A DNA stretch of 64,000 bases from Flavobacterium sp. KJJ (lineage in GTDB: Bacteria > Bacteroidota > Bacteroidia > Flavobacteriales > Flavobacteriaceae). The notes below the pieces were generated by a model. It did no database searches and had not been told where the DNA came from. It saw only the letters and a program-made list of their open reading frames with translations. The stretch is from positions 434,001-498,000 of the forward strand of contig NZ_JARP01000002.1 in assembly GCF_000708595.2 (NCBI RefSeq), read 5' to 3'. Position 1 is the first letter of the stretch; each line of letters opens with the position of its first letter. This document shows, one piece after another, positions 7,949 to 15,634 of the stretch. The position numbers and the translations under genes are program-made.

Positions 7949-8953
7949 TTATTTTTGAAAAGTAACAGTGCTTCCAGATGCATTTACATCAATAGTAACC
8001 GTATTTCCCATAATCAAGGCTCTGTTGTCTCTAATATGTCCGGCTGGAAAATTAAAAATTACCGGAAGATTGTATTTTTTAGTAACATCATCAATGATTT
8101 CAAGTGCATTTTTTCCCCACGGAACTTCATTGTCTTTCATACTGGTCATGGCGCCAATTACAATTCCTTTTAAATTTTCGATACAGCCGTTTCTTCTTAA
8201 ATTCATCATCATACGATCAATATGATATAAATATTCATCTAAATCTTCAATGAATAAAATTTTGTCCTTGCAGTCGATCGCAGATTGAGAACCTAATAAA
8301 CTGTATAAAATAGATAAATTTCCTCCCACTAATTCGCCTGTTGCCTTTCCAAAACGATTCATTTTATCTGGACCAACTGTATACGATAGTGGATCGCCAA
8401 ATAAACTGGCTTTTAGTGAACTAATCGCTTCTGGAGTATTACGGGCAACGCTTACCGGCATAGTACCGTGAATGGATTTATAACCCATTGTGTTTAAATG
8501 GTTGTGCAAAACAGTTACATCGCTAAAGCCAATAATCCATTTTGGATGCTGTTTAAATTTGGTAAAATCAAGCAAATCTACCATTCTAACCGTTCCGTAT
8601 CCGCCGCGAACACACCAAATTGCCTTAATATTCGGATTATCTAATTGATGCTGAAAATCGGCCGCGCGCTGTTCATCAGTTCCAGCCAATTGGTTGACAT
8701 CAAGTCCAATCGTTGTTCCAATTACAGCTTCTAAACCCCAGCTGTGAATTAAATCTAAAGTTGGTTTTAAATTATCGTCAATATTTTTTCTGGCAGTTGA
8801 AACAATTGCAATTGTATCTCCCTTTTTTAAATAAGGTGGTGTTATCATGTTTTGTTGAGATTGGCAGGTGAATGATTGTAAGGCAAAAATAACAAATACG
8901 AATTTATAAAAAACAAAGTGTTTCTTAATTTGATTGATGTTTTTCGTGTTCAT
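7949..8953 (-). CDS. S66-family LD-carboxypeptidase (LdcA/MccF-like), exported
   Basis: This is a serine peptidase that in the family removes the terminal D-amino acid from murein tetrapeptides during wall recycling, or cleaves microcin C-like compounds. The RGGYGTVRMVDLLDF region leads into GFSDVT, which holds the nucleophilic Ser. ILFIEDLDEYLYHIDRMM carries the catalytic Glu and FNFPAGHIRDNRA the catalytic His, so the Ser-Glu-His triad is complete. The reading frame extends upstream to 8998, but that start is TTG. ATGs at 8965 and 8953 are more likely, and 8953 gives MNTKNINQIKK followed by a hydrophobic signal segment ending FTCQSQQ. That could be a poor lipobox or an ordinary signal peptide. 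E. coli LdcA is cytoplasmic, so an exported form is a point of difference. Confidence 0.88.
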   Translation of the reverse strand: MNTKNINQIKKHFVFYKFVFVIFALQSFTCQSQQNMITPPYLKKGDTIAIVSTARKNIDDNLKPTLDLIHSWGLEAVIGTTIGLDVNQLAGTDEQRAADFQHQLDNPNIKAIWCVRGGYGTVRMVDLLDFTKFKQHPKWIIGFSDVTVLHNHLNTMGYKSIHGTMPVSVARNTPEAISSLKASLFGDPLSYTVGPDKMNRFGKATGELVGGNLSILYSLLGSQSAIDCKDKILFIEDLDEYLYHIDRMMMNLRRNGCIENLKGIVIGAMTSMKDNEVPWGKNALEIIDDVTKKYNLPVIFNFPAGHIRDNRALIMGNTVTIDVNASGSTVTFQK

Positions 8954-9027
8954 GATGATTTGCATAGTGTATTGATGTGTAATATAAATAATGGTCAATA
9001 AATGAATTTTATTTTAAAGGTAAAAAA

Positions 9028-10104
9028 TTATCCGCCATAATTTTGCTGTAATTTGGCTAAAAGCAGCATTAATCCTTTGTCTGCTTCTTCAGATTGAACG
9101 TTGGCAAAAATTATAAACGCCTTATTAATGTCTTTGCAAATATAGACTTTGGTTAAAAATGTGCCTGGATTTCCGTTATGAAAAGAATACTTTAATTTGC
9201 TGGTTTCATTAATTTCTGAATTCCATCCAAAAGAAAATTCGGCTATGCCAAAGTGCATTTTATTAAATTCGTCTGAACTAAACATTTTAGATTTTCCCTG
9301 TAAACCTTGAAGCTGCATTTGAGTGAATTTGCAATAATCGGGCAAGCTGACATTTATATTTCCTGCAGAAGAAAGCCAGTTTAATTTGTAATTTAAAGCT
9401 GGTTTTTCTGGTTTTAAATCTTCATCATGTCCCCAAGGCTGTTTTATATCTTTTAAATTGGGCTGTCCAAAATCAAAATCGATATTTAAGTTTTTACCCA
9501 ATTCCTGCACTAAAGTTTCATACGTTTTTCCCGTTGCTTTTTCCAGCATAAGCCCGGCAGCAACATAACTAGGATTGGACCAATAAACAGCTTGTTTCTC
9601 GGAAATAATTGAATTTTGCTTAAAAAACCACGAGATAAATTCATATCGCTGTTGCTGGTTGTTGCCCGTAATTTCTTTTTGAGCTGGCGTTTCATTCCCA
9701 TATGACCAAGTATTGATATTAGCACGAAAAGTTATAAAATCTTGTAAAGTAAAATTATAAGCCGCGGGATTGCTTTGCGCTTTTAATTCCGGATATAAAT
9801 CAAAAAACTTAGTTTCCCATTTTATTTTTCCTTCTTTGACTAAGACGGCAGCAAGATAACTTGTAACTGTTTTTGTAACCGATCCTAAACGAAACCGATC
9901 ATCAATTTTTGCTTTAAATTTTGAACTAACACGCTGAAAACCCAAAGCCTGAATTTCTAAAATAGAATCAGATGAAATTACTGCGTACGCGAGTTCAGGA
10001 ATATTGTATTTTACTCTGATACTGTCAGCAAATGAATTGTTTTTTTGAGCGTGAGCGTTGTTGCAAAGAACAAATATGATAAGAGCAAAAAATAGTTTTT
10101 TCAT
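9028..10104 (-). CDS. Serine hydrolase of the beta-lactamase / class C penicillin-binding family
   Basis: This 358-residue exported protein has the signal peptide MKKLFFALIIFVLCNNAHAQ. The SxxK nucleophile motif is SVTK in FRLGSVTKTVTSYLAAVLV, and the third motif is HNG near the C-terminus (HNGNPGTFLTKVY). The second motif, normally YxN, reads WSN in AVYWSNPSYVAAGLML, so the usual Tyr general base is replaced by Trp unless the preceding Tyr takes its place. The family includes D-aminopeptidases, esterases and class C beta-lactamases. The substrate cannot be told from sequence. It is divergently oriented to the nuclease-family gene at 10230 across 125 bp. Confidence 0.88.
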   Translation of the reverse strand: MKKLFFALIIFVLCNNAHAQKNNSFADSIRVKYNIPELAYAVISSDSILEIQALGFQRVSSKFKAKIDDRFRLGSVTKTVTSYLAAVLVKEGKIKWETKFFDLYPELKAQSNPAAYNFTLQDFITFRANINTWSYGNETPAQKEITGNNQQQRYEFISWFFKQNSIISEKQAVYWSNPSYVAAGLMLEKATGKTYETLVQELGKNLNIDFDFGQPNLKDIKQPWGHDEDLKPEKPALNYKLNWLSSAGNINVSLPDYCKFTQMQLQGLQGKSKMFSSDEFNKMHFGIAEFSFGWNSEINETSKLKYSFHNGNPGTFLTKVYICKDINKAFIIFANVQSEEADKGLMLLLAKLQQNYGG

Positions 10105-10229
10105 TTTGAAGAGCAGTAAATTAAGTCAGCAATTTACAAGACATTTTAGTAGAAACAAAGAATTATTTTAGAATAAATACCGTAAATTTCTTACAATATA
10201 GTATTTTGCAAATTTAAATATAAAAAACT

Positions 10230-11336
10230 ATGCAAATCTTTAGGTTTCAATTTTACTTCATTATTCTTTTCTCATTATCACTTCACGCGCAATCAAAAAA
10301 ATATGCCATTCATACCGTAGCATTTTACAATTTCGAAAATTTGTTTGATACGAATGACGATGTAAATACAAATGATGATGAATGGACGCCAACAGGTGCA
10401 CAGCACTGGACAGAGGAAAAATACCATCAAAAGCTTAAAAATCTTTCTAGCGTTATTTCAGAAATTGGAAGACCAGAAAATCCAAATGCACCAACTATTA
10501 TCGGAGGTTCTGAAATCGAGAATCGCGGTGTTCTCGAAGATTTAATTAAAGAACCTAAATTGGCAAATTATGATTACGGAATTATTCATTTTGATTCGCC
10601 TGACAAACGAGGCATCGATGTGGCGCTGCTTTATCAAAAGAAATATTTTAAGCCTACTTCCTTTTCAAATATTCCATTATTGATTTACAAGAATAAAACA
10701 AAAATTAAAGAAGAAAAAAAGGAAGAAGCCGATGATGAAATTGAAGACAAAATCGAAACAACAATTGATAAAAATCGTGTTTTTACGCGCGACCAGCTTT
10801 TAATTACAGGTTTCTTAGAAGGAGAAGAAATTAGTATTATAGTGAATCATTGGCCGTCAAGATCAGGAGGAGAGAAGGCAAGCAGTCAATTTCGTGAAGC
10901 TGCTGGACGATTAAACAGAAAAATTATTGATTCGCTGCAGCAAATAAATCCGAATGCAAAAGTTTTTACGATGGGAGATTTAAACGACGGCCCGTACAAT
11001 AAAAGTGTGAAAGTCGCTTTGGGTGCAAAATCGAAAAAGGCTGAAGTTCCTGAATTTGGTACTTTTAATCCTTTTGAAGAAATGATGAACAAAGGAATGG
11101 GAACAATTGCATTTCGAGATTCTTGGGATATTTTCGACCAGATTATAATTACAGAATCGCTTATAAAACCCAATTTTTCGACTTTTATGTTTTGGAAAGC
11201 AGGCATTTTCAACAGATCCTATCTAGTTCAAACTTCTGGACAATATAAAGGATATCCCTTGCGCCACAGTCAGACTGAAGTTGGTTTTAGCGATCACTTT
11301 CCAGTTTATATTTACCTGATAAAAGAGATGAAATAG
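10230..11336 (+). CDS. Exported endonuclease/exonuclease/phosphatase (EEP) family protein
   Basis: This 368-residue protein has a signal peptide ending SLHAQ. EEP motifs appear in order: VAFYNFENLFDT at the N-terminus, GGSEIENRGVLEDL with the metal-binding Glu, a catalytic core DSPDKRGIDVALLYQ, then VNHWPSRSGG, MGDLNDGPYN and the C-terminal SDHFPVYIYL with the catalytic His. This order matches the metal-dependent phosphodiesterase fold of DNase I and exonuclease III. Because it is exported, likely substrates are extracellular DNA or other phosphodiesters, which would suit nutrient scavenging. A charged insertion rich in Lys and Glu (about residues 155-180) is unusual. It is monocistronic, with repeats downstream. 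Confidence 0.9.
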   Translation: MQIFRFQFYFIILFSLSLHAQSKKYAIHTVAFYNFENLFDTNDDVNTNDDEWTPTGAQHWTEEKYHQKLKNLSSVISEIGRPENPNAPTIIGGSEIENRGVLEDLIKEPKLANYDYGIIHFDSPDKRGIDVALLYQKKYFKPTSFSNIPLLIYKNKTKIKEEKKEEADDEIEDKIETTIDKNRVFTRDQLLITGFLEGEEISIIVNHWPSRSGGEKASSQFREAAGRLNRKIIDSLQQINPNAKVFTMGDLNDGPYNKSVKVALGAKSKKAEVPEFGTFNPFEEMMNKGMGTIAFRDSWDIFDQIIITESLIKPNFSTFMFWKAGIFNRSYLVQTSGQYKGYPLRHSQTEVGFSDHFPVYIYLIKEMK

Positions 11337-11367
11337 TTTTAAGTCTTCGGTCTAAGTGTTCAGTCGC

Positions 11368-11460
11368 AGTCTCAGTATTCAGTCGCACTAAACCTACAGC
11401 AGTAAACTCCGACTGAATACTGAGACTGAATACTGAGACTGAATACTGAGACTAAACACT
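11368..11460. repeat. Short tandem repeat (13-nt unit) with an inverted copy
   Basis: The unit GACTGAATACTGA occurs three times head to tail at 11411-11449, with a degenerate fourth copy to 11460. The reverse complement of one and a third units lies at 11368-11384. The cluster fills most of the 184-bp gap between the EEP gene and the dioxygenase gene. Three copies with no spacers rule out a CRISPR. The inverted copy could pair with any of the three direct copies in RNA. Confidence 0.85.
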
Positions 11461-11520
11461 AATTGTTACGACTGAAAACTTTTCACTAACTTAGCTAAAT
11501 AGAAACTCAGTACCTTAAAA

Positions 11521-12060
11521 ATGGCAATAGCAAAACCTTTCAATCTTACTAAATGGATCGACGAAAACCGTCACCTACTTAAACCGCCCGTTGGAAACAA
11601 AAATCTTTATGTAGATTCTGGAGATTATATTGTAATGATTGTTGCGGGGCCAAATGCCCGAAAAGATTACCATTACAACGAAACCGAAGAGCTTTTTTAT
11701 CAGCTTGAGGGCAATATAAAAGTTGTAATTCAGGAAGATGGCGAACGTAAAGAAATGGAATTAAATGCCGGTGATATGTATCTTCATCCTGCAAAAATTC
11801 CGCATTCTCCAGTTCGTTCTGAAGGTTCAATTGGATTGGTAATTGAGCGTAAACGTGCAGGAAAAGGCTATACTGATGGTTTGCTTTGGCATTGCGACAA
11901 TTGCAATCATAAATTGTATGAAGTGTTTTTTGAACTTCACAATATCGAAAAAGATTTCTTGCCTCATTTTGAATATTTTTATAATTCAGAAGAATTAAGA
12001 ACCTGTGATAATTGCGGGACTGTAATGGAATCTGATCCTAGATTTGTGGCGAAGAAGTAG
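11521..12060 (+). CDS. nbaC: 3-hydroxyanthranilate 3,4-dioxygenase
   Basis: This cytoplasmic non-haem iron enzyme opens the ring of 3-hydroxyanthranilate in the kynurenine route, giving the precursor of quinolinate/NAD or of 2-aminomuconate. The 179-residue length is that of the bacterial form. The catalytic iron ligands H51, E57 and H95 fall at the same positions as in the Cupriavidus enzyme, as do the substrate-binding arginines R47 and R99. The bacterial rubredoxin-like second metal site is complete (C125, C128, C162, C165 in CDNC and CDNC). No other kynurenine gene is next to it. The ALDH gene at 14008 is the nearest candidate partner, separated by a toxin-antitoxin pair and a phosphodiesterase gene. 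Confidence 0.96.
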   Translation: MAIAKPFNLTKWIDENRHLLKPPVGNKNLYVDSGDYIVMIVAGPNARKDYHYNETEELFYQLEGNIKVVIQEDGERKEMELNAGDMYLHPAKIPHSPVRSEGSIGLVIERKRAGKGYTDGLLWHCDNCNHKLYEVFFELHNIEKDFLPHFEYFYNSEELRTCDNCGTVMESDPRFVAKK

Positions 12061-12105
12061 ATTTGATTAAACTCTATATTACTACATTGATATGTGATTT
12101 TTATC

Positions 12106-12127
12106 TATATTTGTATCATAAATGATA
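12106..12127 (+). promoter_or_regulatory. Antitoxin-gene promoter with overlapping palindromic operator
   Basis: A -7 box TATATTTG (12106-12113) is followed at once by the inverted repeat TATCAT-AA-ATGATA (12114-12127), which therefore covers the expected transcript start of the gene at 12144. Type II antitoxins commonly bind such palindromes to repress their own promoter. No convincing -33 box was seen: the nearest TTG is only 16 nt upstream of the -7 box. Confidence 0.6.
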
Positions 12128-12143
12128 TAAAAAATAATCAGTT

Positions 12144-12455
12144 ATGATACAAGAAATTATCGAATATAAAAATATAGTTAATAATATAGAAGATTTAATG
12201 AATAATTCTCCTTTTAAAAAGAATTATATCATTGAAAAAGTTGGAATACCAAGTCCATCGTTTTATAGAAAATTAAAAACACAAACTTTTACTCCAGATG
12301 AAATGCTTTCTATTGCAAAGATACTTTCGCCAGAAGAGAATTTTAGACTGGAATTAATAAAAGGGATTGAAAAAGGAAAGCGAGATTTTAAAGAAGGTAA
12401 TTTTATTACACATGAAGAAATGTTGCTTGAATTAAAAAGCAAGAACATAATTTGA
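12144..12455 (+). CDS. Probable type II antitoxin with helix-turn-helix
   Basis: This 103-residue protein has an N-terminal helical DNA-binding-like segment (NYIIEKVGIPSPSFYRKLKT, with the turn at GIPSPSFYRKL) and a C-terminal tail GNFITHEEMLLELKSKNII. That tail resembles the toxin-neutralising tail of many RelE/ParE partners (the ITHEEM motif). Its stop codon directly abuts the stop codon of the RelE/ParE-like gene on the opposite strand. Classical pairs are co-directional operons, so this tail-to-tail layout is unusual. The assignment rests on the tail motif, the size and the adjacency. Confidence 0.72.
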   Translation: MIQEIIEYKNIVNNIEDLMNNSPFKKNYIIEKVGIPSPSFYRKLKTQTFTPDEMLSIAKILSPEENFRLELIKGIEKGKRDFKEGNFITHEEMLLELKSKNII

Positions 12456-12743
12456 TTATAAGTTTTGATTTTGAGGTTTTTTACGATTATCCCAAAAAAT
12501 AATTAACACAATACAATCATTATTTATTTGATAATGTAGCGAAATATGCTTTGAAATTAACACTACATGACATTTTAAATCCATTTTATATTTACCAAGA
12601 TATGGATTTTTTATAAGCAGATTAAGAGTGTGTAAAGTATTTTCTACAAATTTTTGAGCTGTAACTACACTCCAATTATGTAATAAATAATTCCTGTTGC
12701 TATAAAAGGTATATTTTGCTTCAGCTGACCAAATAATATTCAT
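12456..12743 (-). CDS. RelE/ParE-family toxin
   Basis: This 95-residue protein has the family pattern throughout: an N-terminal strand IIWSAEAKYTFYSNRNYLL, helices with QKFVENTLHTLNLLIKNPYL, then the C-terminal sheet HVVLISKHISLHYQINNDCI ending in FWDNRKKPQNQ. Members either cleave mRNA on the ribosome or inhibit gyrase, and sequence alone does not decide which applies. The gene runs toward the antitoxin gene with no gap, so the two transcripts may overlap. A possible -7 box TAAATTTG (12755-12748) lies only 4 nt before the ATG, which would make the mRNA leaderless. Confidence 0.88.
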   Translation of the reverse strand: MNIIWSAEAKYTFYSNRNYLLHNWSVVTAQKFVENTLHTLNLLIKNPYLGKYKMDLKCHVVLISKHISLHYQINNDCIVLIIFWDNRKKPQNQNL

Positions 12744-12866
12744 TATACAAATTTATAAAAATAAACTTACAAAAATGAATTCGTATTAAAGCCTAAAAAG
12801 TTCTTTTTTATTCGTAAATTAGGGTCTTGTCAATTGATAAGAAGATCTGTAGACTAAATAAATGTG

Positions 12867-13826
12867 TTACAACTCAAATCTTTTTCCTTGTTCAGGATAA
12901 ATAATTTTAAATCCTAAATCATTTTGCTTTTGCAATTGTTCTTTCAATTTTGCTATATTTTTAGCTGGCGGTTTCAAGTGTGTAATGATAATATTGAAAC
13001 CTTTCAAACTATCTTTTCCTGCTAAATCTGCTAAAATATGAAGTTCTTTCATTATATGATTAGGAGTTAGATGCCCAAATAAAAATTGATCTGGCTGTTC
13101 ATTTGGAAAAGAAACTTCGATAAAAATTCCTTTTAATTGTTTGGATTTAATAAGTGGTGCAACCGCCGTCCAAAGCTCTTTTAATTTGTCGCTTTTTTCA
13201 ACTGAATCAGGTCCTGTATCTCCTAAGTAAAGCACATAAGAATCTCCATTTTTAACTAAAAAAGCCGTACTCTCAAACGGATTTACGTGACTTAAAGGAA
13301 AAGCTTTTACCGTCATTGCTGTGTTAGTAATTAGGGTTTCTTCACCGATAGCTAAAGTCTGAAAGTGATATTTTTTTAATTGTTTTCCAGGTCCTTGATC
13401 GCCAAAATTTGCCCAAGTTTGATCGTTAAAATAATGGTTTTCCATCATTTCCATACATTTATTGGTTGCGTATACAGTTTTAGAAGAATCTGCTGGTGAG
13501 TTGATAATTAAGCCAGAAACGTGATCTAAATGTGCATGTGAAATAAAGTAACCTTTAATGTATTTACGTAAAACTTCTTCGGTTGAAACTTTAAAAACTT
13601 TATTCTCAACTGCTTTTTCTATTCCTGCGTTTATCGTTCCGGCATCGAGACTGATATAATCATTTGTATTTATTGGAGCTACTAAGTAAGCTGAAAGATT
13701 TTTTTCATCAATACCGCCTTTTATTCCTAACGGAACAACTTGAAAAGAAGTCTTTTGTTCTTTTTGAGAAAATGCATTAAGAGAAATTAAAACGAAGAAG
13801 ATTAAAAATTTATTTAACGTGGCCAT
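12867..13826 (-). CDS. Class II 3',5'-cyclic-nucleotide phosphodiesterase (MBL fold), exported
   Basis: The metallo-beta-lactamase-fold signature HAHLDH (SHAHLDHVSGLIINSP) is followed by PLSHVNPFESTAFLV, LYLGDTGPDS and GIFIEVSFPNEQ. The run FGHLTPNHIMKELHIL and the late His in IITHLKPP complete the set. This order matches the class II cAMP phosphodiesterases (yeast PDE1, Vibrio CpdP). The frame is open to an ATG at 13859, but the ATG at 13826 gives MATLNKFLIFFVLISLNAFSQ, a clean signal peptide, and is preferred. CpdP is periplasmic, so scavenging of extracellular cyclic nucleotides is the likely role. No cyclase gene is nearby. Confidence 0.9.
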   Translation of the reverse strand: MATLNKFLIFFVLISLNAFSQKEQKTSFQVVPLGIKGGIDEKNLSAYLVAPINTNDYISLDAGTINAGIEKAVENKVFKVSTEEVLRKYIKGYFISHAHLDHVSGLIINSPADSSKTVYATNKCMEMMENHYFNDQTWANFGDQGPGKQLKKYHFQTLAIGEETLITNTAMTVKAFPLSHVNPFESTAFLVKNGDSYVLYLGDTGPDSVEKSDKLKELWTAVAPLIKSKQLKGIFIEVSFPNEQPDQFLFGHLTPNHIMKELHILADLAGKDSLKGFNIIITHLKPPAKNIAKLKEQLQKQNDLGFKIIYPEQGKRFEL

Positions 13827-13942
13827 ATTGGGTAATTTTGTTGTTGCAAATTTCATCATTTAAGCTGAATAAATTGACTTTTGTTTCTCTAATTCATTAT
13901 AATTAACGCTAAATTTACTTTGATTTTAACAAGTCAATTTAA

Positions 13943-13971
13943 TTGAAATTCAACTCGAAATAATATCTTTA
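13943..13971 (+). promoter_or_regulatory. Promoter of the aldehyde dehydrogenase gene
   Basis: TTG (13943-13945) is followed after 18 nt by TATCTTTA (13964-13971), one mismatch from TAnnTTTG. It lies 36 nt upstream of the ATG at 14008. Confidence 0.5.
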
Positions 13972-14007
13972 CATAAAAATATAACAATTTTAACTAAAAA
14001 AGTTACA

Positions 14008-15561
14008 ATGACAACAATAGCATCGCAATTTGGAATGAATGAGGCTCTGGATAAATTGGGCATCAAATTGATAAATGAAGGTACATCAACAGGAATAGAG
14101 AATTTTTCTTCTGGAGAAATGTTAGACAGTTTCTCACCAGTTGACGGAAAATTGATTGCTTCGGTAAAAATGTCTACTCTTGAAGATTATGAAAAAGTAA
14201 TGCGTTCTGCAACAGAAGCCTTCAAAACATTTCGTTTGATTCCTGCACCACAACGTGGAGAAATTGTGCGTCAGTTTGGTCAAAAATTGCGCGAAAATAA
14301 AGATGCACTTGGTAAATTAGTTTCTTATGAAATGGGAAAATCATTGCAGGAAGGATATGGAGAAGTGCAAGAAATGATTGACATCTGTGATTTTGCTGTT
14401 GGTTTATCTCGTCAATTGCACGGATTAACGATGCATTCTGAAAGACCTGGACACCGTATGTACGAGCAATATCATTCGTTAGGTGTTGTTGGAATCATTT
14501 CTGCATTTAATTTTCCAGTTGCTGTTTGGTCTTGGAACACAGCTTTAGCTTGGATTTCTGGTGATGTTTGTGTGTGGAAACCTTCTGAAAAAACACCTCT
14601 TTGTGGTATTGCTTGCCAAAATATTATTGCGCAGGTTATTAAAGAAAACAATCTTCCGGAAGGAATTTCTTGTTTGATCAATGGCGATTATACAATTGGT
14701 GAATTAATGACGTCTGATACTAGAATTCCGCTTATTTCTGCAACAGGTTCAACCCGAATGGGGAAAATTGTAGCGCAGGCAGTTGCTGGACGTTTAGGTA
14801 AATCGTTATTAGAATTAGGAGGAAACAATGCAATTATTGTAACTCCAGATGCCGATATAAAAATGACAGTAATCGGTGCTGTTTTCGGAGCAGTTGGAAC
14901 TGCAGGACAGCGTTGCACATCAACTCGTCGATTGATTATTCACGAAAGTATTTATGATAAAGTAAAAGATGCTCTTGTTGCTGCGTACAAACAATTACGT
15001 ATTGGAAATCCGCTTGACGAAAACAATCATGTTGGACCGCTGATTGATACGCATGCTGTAGAAATGTATGCCATTGCATTAAATAAAGTGGTGGCTGAAG
15101 GCGGAAAAATTTTAGTTGAAGGCGGTGTGCTTTCTGGAGAAGGTTATGAAAGCGGCTGTTATGTAAGGCCAGCTATTGCAGAAGCTCAAAATTCATTTGC
15201 AATTGTGCAGCATGAAACATTTGCTCCAGTTTTATATTTAATTAAATATTCGGGAGATGTTGATAATGCTATCGAAATTCAAAACGGTGTGGCACAAGGA
15301 TTATCATCTGCAATTATGACAAATAATTTGCGTGAAGCTGAAAGATTTTTATCTGTTGTTGGTTCTGACTGCGGTATCGCAAATGTAAATATAGGAACAT
15401 CTGGCGCCGAAATTGGTGGCGCTTTTGGAGGAGAAAAAGAAACTGGAGGCGGACGCGAATCAGGATCTGACGCATGGAAAATCTATATGCGCCGTCAAAC
15501 GAACACAATCAATTATACGACTAGTTTGCCTTTGGCACAAGGAATCAAATTTGATTTGTAA
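14008..15561 (+). CDS. amaB: Aldehyde dehydrogenase of the ALDH7 (alpha-aminoadipic semialdehyde dehydrogenase) type
   Basis: This 517-residue NAD(P)-dependent dehydrogenase has the Rossmann-region motif GIISAFNFPVAVWSWNTALA, KPSEKTPL, the general base E269 in LELGGNNAI and the nucleophile C303 in GQRCTSTRRL. The antiquitin-like sequences (FGAVGTAGQRCTSTRRLI, EIGGAFGGEKETGGGRESGS) point to ALDH7, which oxidises alpha-aminoadipate semialdehyde in lysine breakdown. Proximity to the 3-hydroxyanthranilate dioxygenase also makes an aminomuconate-semialdehyde substrate conceivable, but ALDH7-like residues favour the lysine route. It ends at a strong bidirectional terminator shared with the convergent pectate lyase gene. 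Confidence 0.9.
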   Translation: MTTIASQFGMNEALDKLGIKLINEGTSTGIENFSSGEMLDSFSPVDGKLIASVKMSTLEDYEKVMRSATEAFKTFRLIPAPQRGEIVRQFGQKLRENKDALGKLVSYEMGKSLQEGYGEVQEMIDICDFAVGLSRQLHGLTMHSERPGHRMYEQYHSLGVVGIISAFNFPVAVWSWNTALAWISGDVCVWKPSEKTPLCGIACQNIIAQVIKENNLPEGISCLINGDYTIGELMTSDTRIPLISATGSTRMGKIVAQAVAGRLGKSLLELGGNNAIIVTPDADIKMTVIGAVFGAVGTAGQRCTSTRRLIIHESIYDKVKDALVAAYKQLRIGNPLDENNHVGPLIDTHAVEMYAIALNKVVAEGGKILVEGGVLSGEGYESGCYVRPAIAEAQNSFAIVQHETFAPVLYLIKYSGDVDNAIEIQNGVAQGLSSAIMTNNLREAERFLSVVGSDCGIANVNIGTSGAEIGGAFGGEKETGGGRESGSDAWKIYMRRQTNTINYTTSLPLAQGIKFDL

Positions 15562-15586
15562 AATATTTTTGATAAATGATATTATA

Positions 15587-15616
15587 AAAAAGGCTTCCAA
15601 ATTTGGAAGCCTTTTT
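15587..15616. terminator. Bidirectional rho-independent terminator
   Basis: A perfect 30-nt palindrome with GGCTTCC / GGAAGCC in the stem is flanked by five A on the left and five T on the right. It sits between convergent genes, 26 nt after the ALDH stop and 19 nt after the pectate lyase stop, and can serve both. Confidence 0.9.
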
Positions 15617-15634
15617 CTTTTAAAATTTAATCAA

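Noticed and set aside
7955..8225. Two plus-strand frames opposite the S66 peptidase
   Set aside because: They lie wholly antisense to a gene with a complete catalytic triad and have no promoter or family pattern.
11368..11460. Possible CRISPR-like repeats
   Set aside because: Units of 13 nt lie head to tail without spacers, and no cas gene is present.
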